From positions 1-6,800 of the forward strand of contig JASHUF010000435.1 of NCBI GenBank assembly GCA_030040175.1: a stretch of 6,800 bases of DNA, written 5' to 3'. The stretch is from Acidobacteriaceae bacterium. Its GTDB lineage: Bacteria > Acidobacteriota > Terriglobia > Terriglobales > Acidobacteriaceae. The position numbers were made by a program, and so were the translations under genes. Each line of letters begins with the position of its first letter. The stretch's first letter is position 1. Below the pieces are notes generated by a model. The model did no database searches and was not told the DNA's origin. It worked only from the letters and a program-made list of their open reading frames with translations. Positions 1-4,124 of the stretch are shown one piece after another.

Positions 1-391
1 CGTTCATCAGCTTCATGGCTTCTACGATGCAGATCACCTGGCCTTTCTCTACATGGTCGCCGGGGGAGACGAACGACGCCGCTCCGGGCGAGGGCGAGCT
101 GTAAAACGTGCCCACAATCGGCGACTTCACAACGTGCAGCTCTTCGGCGGGCGCTGCCGCCGGCTCTGCCGGTGCGGCCGGGGAAGCGGAAGGAGCGGGT
201 CCCGATGCAGCTGCGGCCTGCGGCGCCTGTTGCAACAGCCGCGCCAAGTCCCCCAGCCCCGCCGGGTTCTCCTGCGGATGAAATTTGAGCCGGATCTTCA
301 GATCGCCCCGGTCCAGGTCGAACTCGGCCACCTGATACTGCTGCAGGAACTCGATCAGTTGTCTCAGGTCTTGAATGTCCTGTGGTTTCAT
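1..391 (-). CDS. accB: Biotin carboxyl carrier protein of acetyl-CoA carboxylase (partial, C-terminus off left edge)
   Basis: AccB carries the biotin that biotin carboxylase (AccC) carboxylates and the carboxyltransferase then uses to make malonyl-CoA, the first committed step of fatty-acid synthesis; it is cytosolic. The 130 visible residues begin MKPQDIQDLRQLIEFL, a typical AccB N-terminal helix. An Ala/Pro-rich flexible linker follows at about residues 56-83, then the biotinyl domain from about residue 85. That domain contains the 'thumb' segment FYSSPSPGAASF (about 96-107), characteristic of AccB, and the biotinylation motif EAMKLMN with acceptor Lys127. Only the last few tens of residues are missing. 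The ATG at 391 is preceded by AAGAGG at short spacing (3 nt). The gene lies 64 nt downstream of the peptidase gene with no terminator between, so co-transcription is likely; accC is expected beyond the left edge. Identification is firm. Confidence 0.97.
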   Translation of the reverse strand, partial: MKPQDIQDLRQLIEFLQQYQVAEFDLDRGDLKIRLKFHPQENPAGLGDLARLLQQAPQAAAASGPAPSASPAAPAEPAAAPAEELHVVKSPIVGTFYSSPSPGAASFVSPGDHVEKGQVICIVEAMKLMN

Positions 392-455
392 TCGCCTCTT
401 GAAATTCCTCGTCCTTCCGATCAGTCCGCGTACAGCCGGGCTCGATTGCGGTCCT

Positions 456-1562
456 TCACAGTTCGATCAACGCCTTGGGCGCAGGCGTGAGCACCTGTCC
501 TCCGTTACGGGTTACCTGCACCATGTCTTCAATGCGAATGCCGAACTCTCCCGGCAAATAAATTCCCGGTTCAATGGTGACCACCATGCCGGACTGCAAC
601 CGGGTCTTTTGTCCGGCGCCAATGCGCGGCGGTTCGTGAATCTCCAGGCCCACCCCGTGGCCCGTGGAATGCGAAAAGGCTTCGGCCAGTCCCTCCCGCC
701 GCAAACGCGCGCGCGCGGCCTCATCCACTTCGCTTGCGCTCACGCCGGCTGTGACCGCGGCCACGGCCGCTTCCTGGGCCTCGAGCACGGCGCAATACGC
801 CTTCCGTTCCCTGGCGTTGGGCTTGCCGAAGAAGACGCTGCGCGTCATATCCGAGCAATAACCTTTGTGGATTATACCGAAGTCGAGCGTCAAGAACCCC
901 CTGCGCGGCACCGCGGTCTGGGTCGCCCGTCCGTGCGGATACGCCGAGCGCTCGCCCGATGCGACGATGGTCTCGAAGGACATGCCTTCGGCGCCCATGC
1001 GCCGCGCCTGATGCTCGAGCTCCGCGGCAATCTCGATCTCTTTCATGCCCGGCCTGAGCTCGTTCAGGATCCGGTCGAAGAGCGTGCACCCGATCCGCGC
1101 CGCTTCGCGCAATACTTCGAGCTCGTCTTCATCCTTGACTGCGCGCAGCGGCTCCACAAAGGGCGCCGGCAGCGGCGTGAGAAACCCGCGCCGGATTCGG
1201 CCTGGCAATGCGGCCTTCCAGCGCGCAAGCTCGGCCACCGTGGTGCGCGCGGGATCGAATCCGGCCGTCTCAATCCCCGCTGGAGCGGCGCCCGCCTGCG
1301 CCGCCAGCCACTCCACGGCGCTCACCGCCGGCGCGCTCGAAACGATCTCGACCCGCGCCGCCTGCACCTCTTCAGCCGCCTGCGCGGTGTAGCGTCCGTC
1401 GGTGAACAAACGCGCCGCGCGCCGTGTTAATGCGAGCGCGGCATTGGAGCCGGTAAAGCCGCAGAGATAGCGGATGTCGGGCGCGTGCGTAACGAGAAGC
1501 GAGGGAAGGCCGGCGCGCGTGATTTTGCGGCGCAGCGCGCCCATGCGGCGAAGATGGTCCAC
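456..1562 (-). CDS. Xaa-Pro aminopeptidase/dipeptidase, M24B family (PepP/PepQ/YqhT-like)
   Basis: A predicted cytosolic dinuclear-metal peptidase that cleaves the bond before proline in peptides or dipeptides. At 368 residues it matches the short prolidase-like members (Bacillus YqhT, lactic PepQ) rather than the longer E. coli PepP. Residues 1-130 form a creatinase-type N-terminal domain (DIRYLCGFTGSN at 29-40; LFTDGRYT at 52-59). Residues 150-368 form the pita-bread catalytic domain. All five metal ligands are present: Asp227 (TLDFG), Asp238 (CSDMTR), His302 (TGHGVG), Glu331 (TIEPGIY) and Glu345 (RIEDM). The accessory catalytic histidines His210 (AYPHG) and His309 (EIHE) are also present. 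The start taken is GTG at 1562; an in-frame ATG at 1544 is the alternative, and neither has a good Shine-Dalgarno. A yqhT-like peptidase beside accB is a known arrangement in several phyla, often with efp, which is absent here. Substrate preference cannot be read from the sequence. Confidence 0.93.
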   Translation of the reverse strand: MDHLRRMGALRRKITRAGLPSLLVTHAPDIRYLCGFTGSNAALALTRRAARLFTDGRYTAQAAEEVQAARVEIVSSAPAVSAVEWLAAQAGAAPAGIETAGFDPARTTVAELARWKAALPGRIRRGFLTPLPAPFVEPLRAVKDEDELEVLREAARIGCTLFDRILNELRPGMKEIEIAAELEHQARRMGAEGMSFETIVASGERSAYPHGRATQTAVPRRGFLTLDFGIIHKGYCSDMTRSVFFGKPNARERKAYCAVLEAQEAAVAAVTAGVSASEVDEAARARLRREGLAEAFSHSTGHGVGLEIHEPPRIGAGQKTRLQSGMVVTIEPGIYLPGEFGIRIEDMVQVTRNGGQVLTPAPKALIEL

Positions 1563-1593
1563 GGGGTCAGTTTTATCATGGCGGGGGTGAGAC

Positions 1594-1642
1594 AGCTTCT
1601 AGCTTCTAGCTTCTAGCTCCTAGCCTTTAGCCCTCAGCGATC
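1594..1642. repeat. Heptanucleotide tandem array, AGCTTCT type
   Basis: Seven consecutive 7-bp units each begin AGC in strict register. Three are identical (AGCTTCT), then come AGCTCCT, AGCCTTT, AGCCCTC and AGCGATC. The array degenerates from left to right. It sits in the intergenic gap 32 bp upstream of the GTG start of the M24 peptidase gene and is non-coding on both strands as far as I can see. It resembles in style, not in sequence, the short tandemly repeated heptamers (STRR) described in cyanobacteria. Confidence 0.85.
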
Positions 1643-1715
1643 AGAGGCGGGTTAGCAAAGCAACTCTGCGCCATCGTGATCGAAATTCTCCACTTTGCCG
1701 AGCGAAGCAACGCCA

Positions 1716-1747
1716 AGCTAGCAGCTAAGAGCTAACAGCTGGAAGCT
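1716..1747. repeat. Second heptad array, opposite orientation to 1594-1642
   Basis: Five AGCT tetramers occur at exact 7-bp spacing (1716, 1723, 1730, 1737, 1744) with variable triplets AGC, AAG, AAC and GGA between them. The triplets are purine-rich on the plus strand, whereas those of the left array are pyrimidine-rich, so this array is the reverse-complement partner. Aligned as an inverted repeat, about 25 of 31 positions pair with 1594-1624. It begins only 4 bp beyond the stop codon of the HTH gene, so in that transcript it could form part of a long 3' hairpin. Confidence 0.8.
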
Positions 1748-1751
1748 GCCG

Positions 1752-2018
1752 TTACACCGCCGGCTGCACCGGCTTCTTCTTCTCGGGATCGACATCGGCT
1801 GCGGCTTGCAGATCGGACTGGCGGTCCATCCACTCATCCAGGCGCGAGCGCTTGAACCGCCAGCGGTTGCCCAGCTTGAACGCGGGAACAAAGCCCTCGG
1901 AGGCGTATTTGTACAGCGTGTCTGGAGAGATACCAAGGTAATCGGAGGCCTGGCGGATATCCATGACCTCGCGCACTTCAGGAACAAGCAGGTTGGAGCG
2001 GGCTGCGACGGTACGCAT
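1752..2018 (-). CDS. Small helix-turn-helix DNA-binding protein, excisionase/MerR-like (HTH_17 type)
   Basis: An 88-residue protein made almost entirely of one winged-HTH domain of the excisionase family. Residues 20-42 (DIRQASDYLGISPDTLYKYA) give the helix-turn-helix, FVPAFKLGNRWRF (43-55) the wing, and RSRLDEWMDRQ (57-67) the closing helix. The tail (68-88) is charged and probably disordered, with a KKK patch. Proteins of this class bind DNA as small regulators or as excision directionality factors; which applies here is unknown. No integrase, transposase or phage gene is in the window, so a transcriptional role is more likely (inference). The start at 2018 is favoured over upstream in-frame starts because it has a strong AGGAGG. 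A promoter and an operator-like inverted repeat lie upstream, and a heptad repeat array begins just after the stop codon. Confidence 0.88.
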   Translation of the reverse strand: MRTVAARSNLLVPEVREVMDIRQASDYLGISPDTLYKYASEGFVPAFKLGNRWRFKRSRLDEWMDRQSDLQAAADVDPEKKKPVQPAV

Positions 2019-2022
2019 GGTG

Positions 2023-2028
2023 CCTCCT
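2023..2028 (-). promoter_or_regulatory. Shine-Dalgarno deciding the start of the HTH gene
   Basis: The minus strand carries a perfect AGGAGG, 4 nt before the ATG at 2018. The reading frame stays open upstream to a possible start at 2099, but that would lie upstream of the predicted transcription start and has no such site. The short 88-residue product is therefore chosen. Confidence 0.8.
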
Positions 2029-2081
2029 GAAGAAAAGGGTGCCTTGCGGGCGGAGTTCCGGCGCGTTTGCCGGTAGCTTTG

Positions 2082-2111
2082 TATATATCGTGGTTTCACG
2101 GGTCAGTTCAA
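2082..2111 (-). promoter_or_regulatory. Sigma-70-type promoter for the HTH gene
   Basis: On the minus strand, TTGAAC (plus positions 2106-2111) acts as the -35. After an 18-bp spacer comes TATATA (2082-2087) as the -10. The predicted transcription start is near 2075, giving a leader of about 57 nt before the ATG at 2018. The A+T-rich -10 stands out in otherwise GC-rich DNA. It is a match by eye and untested. Confidence 0.6.
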
Positions 2112-2142
2112 GGAATTTCCGGAAGTTGAGCGGAAATTCTTG
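2109..2142. promoter_or_regulatory. Inverted repeat overlapping the -35: candidate operator
   Basis: A perfect 9-bp inverted repeat, GAATTTCCG (2113-2121) and CGGAAATTC (2131-2139), is separated by 9 bp. Allowing one bulged base, the arms extend outward as CAAG and CTTG. The centre-to-centre distance of 18 bp is just under two helical turns. The left arm also contains the 8-bp palindrome TTCCGGAA (2117-2124). The repeat starts within the -35 hexamer and runs upstream, as expected for a dimeric regulator site. The HTH protein itself is a natural candidate (inference). Confidence 0.55.
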
Positions 2143-2297
2143 GGCCTTCCCCAGGCGGTTTATCCCCCCGTTCACGGCCTTTCCGGCTCCTACCCCCGCC
2201 CCTTGGGGTCTGTCGCGTCCCCCACCCCACGCATCGTGTTGTTGGAACAGAAGATGCCGGGATTCGCCTACCCTGGAAAACCTGCCGACGCACCCCT

Positions 2298-2323
2298 CCC
2301 GGACCGGTGAAAAGCCGGCCGGG
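2298..2323 (-). terminator. GC-rich hairpin downstream of the M48 gene (possible terminator, no U-tract)
   Basis: CCCGG and CCGG segments (2298-2307) pair with CCGGCCGGG (2315-2323) around a 7-nt loop, giving a nine-pair stem with one bulged base. It lies 36 nt past the stop codon of the M48 gene. No run of T follows in either direction, so an intrinsic terminator is doubtful. It could instead be an RNA 3'-end stabilising hairpin. Confidence 0.35.
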
Positions 2324-2358
2324 AAGAAGCGCAATCCCCTCAGGCGGGAAAAGTGTTC

Positions 2359-3849
2359 TTAGTTCTGCTGGTCGTCGCGGCGATGCAGCGTGGGCTGGTC
2401 GTTGCCGTTGTCGCCGCCGTTCTGGCTGGTGGTGTCATCGCCCGAACTCGCGTTCGGATCGTTCGGATCCGTGCTCACGCGCCGCAGCGAAGGCCGGGTC
2501 ACGCCCTTGGTATCCGTGAGCCGGCGCTTGTTTTCAATGCGGGCCAGCCGCGCCTTGACGTCATCGAACTCCGAAGTCGTCACCAGGTAGTCAGACTTGG
2601 CGGGCAGAATCCGGGCGATCTCCTCCTGGGTGTGCAGGATGCGGTCCGGTGTCTGCGGATGGTCAGAGAACGCCTTGGCGACCAGGCCCGGTTTCCGCTT
2701 TTCGAGCGCCTGAATCTTCTCAAAGAAGCTGATGAAGGCCTGTGGGTCGTAGCCGGCGCGGTACATATACTGGACGCCCAGGTAGTCGGCCTGCGCCTCG
2801 AACTCGCGCGAGAACTCGAGGAACGTCACCGGAATAGCAAGCTGCGCCGCCTCATAGATGCCGTAGCCGGTCCAGGTGTAGCCGGTCATCATGATCAGCG
2901 GTATCATGCTCAACTGCGCGTATTCGGCGCGCGTCATCTCCCGGGCCGCGTGGTGCGCGCAGACGTGGGCGGTTTCGTGCGCCATGACTCCGGCAAGCTC
3001 GGCTTCCTCGTCGGCGGCCAAAATCAATCCCGAATTCACGTAGAAGAACCCGCCCGGCAGCGCCATGGCGTTGATCTCATCGGAGTCAATCACTTTGATG
3101 GTGAACGGCACCTTGCAGTCGGAGTTCTTCACGATGTTCTGGCCGATGCGGTTAACGTACTCGTCGATCACAGGATCGGTGATGAACCGCGTGCTTTTCT
3201 CGATCTCGTCGGCATACTGCTTGCCCATCTTGATTTCGCTGTCGGTCGAGAACCAGTTGCCCAGGCCGCGGCCGCCGATCTCGCGGTTGCCCACCGCGCT
3301 CACGTCCTCGATGCTGCCCGGCTTCACCTTGATTAGGTCGCTGCCGGGATCGACCACTTTCTCGGGATCGACTTTGTCGGCCGAGGCCGTCGAGCAATCC
3401 CCGCCCACGGGCGTAGTTCCCGGCTCCGCGTCATCTACGCTTCCGTCGCCGTCCTTAGTCTTGTCCTTCTTCTTATCCTTCTTGTTGTCCGCGCCATTCG
3501 CGGGGCAAGGATTGGTTTGCGCGCTGTTCGCCTGAGCGCCGCTCGGCGAAGATGCGCTTCCGTTCCCGGGCTGCTTTGCCGGAGCCGGCTGATCGCCGCC
3601 AACCGGCGTGGTGCCCGGCGCCGGCTGGGCAGAAGCCGACGGCTGCTGGGCCGAGCCTGCGGCCGGTTGTGCCGGCTGCGCCGATCCCTGGCTCGACTGC
3701 GCGGAGGGCGAACCGTTCTGCGGCGCATTGGCCGCGGGCGATCCGCTGGACGATTGCGCCCAGAGTCCTGTGGCCAGTGCCAGCACCAAACCCGCCAGAG
3801 CCGATCCCGCCAAGGTTGACACGCCCAAATGCGTCCGATGTGCCCTCAT
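2359..3849 (-). CDS. Exported M48 family zinc metallopeptidase (BepA/Ste24p-like) with low-complexity N-terminal linker
   Basis: A predicted periplasmic zinc protease of the M48 family, whose bacterial members (BepA, LoiP) act in outer-membrane protein quality control. Residues 1-31 form a signal peptide: basic start, hydrophobic stretch LAGLVLALATGLWA, cleavage likely near 31/32. No lipobox cysteine is seen. Residues 32-165 are a Ser/Ala/Pro/Gln/Gly linker with a Lys/Asp block (KKDKKKDKTKD, 123-133) and the motif GTTPVGGD twice (79-86 and 144-151). The peptidase domain spans about 200-410. It has the zinc site HETAH (His291, Glu292, His295) and third ligand Glu351 in EFEAQADYLG. NAMALPGGFFYVNSGLI (260-276) is the usual strand before it. 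No TPR domain follows; the last 80 residues are Asp/Asn/Gln-rich. At 496 residues the length is usual, but the linker is unusually long. GGAGG stands 7 nt before the ATG. Substrate unknown. Confidence 0.93.
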   Translation of the reverse strand: MRAHRTHLGVSTLAGSALAGLVLALATGLWAQSSSGSPAANAPQNGSPSAQSSQGSAQPAQPAAGSAQQPSASAQPAPGTTPVGGDQPAPAKQPGNGSASSPSGAQANSAQTNPCPANGADNKKDKKKDKTKDGDGSVDDAEPGTTPVGGDCSTASADKVDPEKVVDPGSDLIKVKPGSIEDVSAVGNREIGGRGLGNWFSTDSEIKMGKQYADEIEKSTRFITDPVIDEYVNRIGQNIVKNSDCKVPFTIKVIDSDEINAMALPGGFFYVNSGLILAADEEAELAGVMAHETAHVCAHHAAREMTRAEYAQLSMIPLIMMTGYTWTGYGIYEAAQLAIPVTFLEFSREFEAQADYLGVQYMYRAGYDPQAFISFFEKIQALEKRKPGLVAKAFSDHPQTPDRILHTQEEIARILPAKSDYLVTTSEFDDVKARLARIENKRRLTDTKGVTRPSLRRVSTDPNDPNASSGDDTTSQNGGDNGNDQPTLHRRDDQQN

Positions 3850-4087
3850 GACTCTACCTCCAGCGCGCAGTCCGCCCCGGCGCGGCGCCGCTTCGCTCTA
3901 TGGCCTTAGACGCTAGTATCTGCCTGTTTGGTAACGAAGGGAAGGATATTTCCCGTTTTGTGGATTATTCCCGTCATTTTCCCCCCGATTCCCACCCTCC
4001 TATCCTTCAAGCCCGCTTCTTGCGCTGCCGGCCGCCCTCCAGGCTCCGCCGGGCTGGCACATGGGGAAGTCTCCCTGCGTTTTCCTT

Positions 4088-4096
4088 TGCTATAAA
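4088..4096 (+). promoter_or_regulatory. Extended -10 promoter element for the phosphatase gene
   Basis: TGCTATAAA matches the extended -10 pattern TGnTATAAT well. No good -35 is found 16-18 bp upstream, which is tolerable for extended -10 promoters. Transcription would start near 4103, leaving a leader of only about 22 nt before the TTG start. Confidence 0.5.
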
Positions 4097-4112
4097 GTGA
4101 GAAACGCGGAAT

Positions 4113-4119
4113 GGGAGAA
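4113..4119 (+). promoter_or_regulatory. Ribosome binding site supporting the TTG start at 4125
   Basis: GGGAGAA lies 5 nt before TTG at 4125. The ATG at 4111 is out of frame and opens only a 10-codon reading frame ending at 4143, so it cannot start the main gene. The TTG also places the hydrophobic signal peptide correctly at the N-terminus. Confidence 0.6.
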
Positions 4120-4124
4120 TTTGC

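Larger units (their letters stand above)
2019..2358. other. Gene-free interval between the M48 peptidase and HTH genes
   Basis: This 340-bp stretch separates two minus-strand genes. It holds the HTH Shine-Dalgarno, promoter and inverted repeat (2023-2142), a cluster of C-tracts on the plus strand (2164-2228), and a GC hairpin (2298-2323). The open frames crossing it have no start signal and no recognisable protein pattern. The M48 and HTH genes are therefore probably separate transcription units. Confidence 0.7.
3850..4124. other. Divergent intergenic region between M48 peptidase and receptor phosphatase genes
   Basis: This 275-bp region contains the upstream signals of two divergent genes. 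On the minus side the Shine-Dalgarno GGAGG (complement of 3857-3861) is clear, but no convincing promoter is seen. The best candidate is GATACT (3915-3920) with a poor TTCCCT 17 bp upstream. GGGAA-N6-TTCCC (3939-3954) forms a small inverted repeat, and further TTCCC copies follow at 3968, 3979 (in a longer C run) and 3989. On the plus side an extended -10 lies at 4088-4096. No small gene is supported here. Confidence 0.6.

Noticed and set aside
375..1430. 351-codon plus-strand open frame opposite the M24 peptidase gene
   Set aside because: It is antisense to a gene with all catalytic motifs. Its translation is Arg/Ala-rich without recognisable domains, as expected from GC-rich antisense frames.
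1620..1670. 15-codon minus-strand frame (MAQSCFANPPLIAEG) in the heptad region
   Set aside because: The only purine-rich site is 13 nt upstream and nothing supports translation. Mentioned only as part of the repeat unit.
1594..1747. CRISPR array
   Set aside because: Units are 7 bp with 3-bp variable parts; there are no repeats of 24-37 bp with unique spacers and no cas genes.
1978..2334. 118-codon minus-strand frame upstream of the HTH gene
   Set aside because: It crosses the promoter and inverted repeat, shows no protein-like pattern, and its end overlaps the HTH gene in another frame.
2353..3336. 327-codon plus-strand open frame opposite the M48 gene
   Set aside because: Antisense shadow: the minus strand has signal peptide, HETAH and third zinc ligand in order.
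3915..3943. Promoter for the M48 gene (GATACT with TTCCCT)
   Set aside because: The -10 matches 4 of 6 and the -35 only 3 of 6 bases; too weak to call as a feature.
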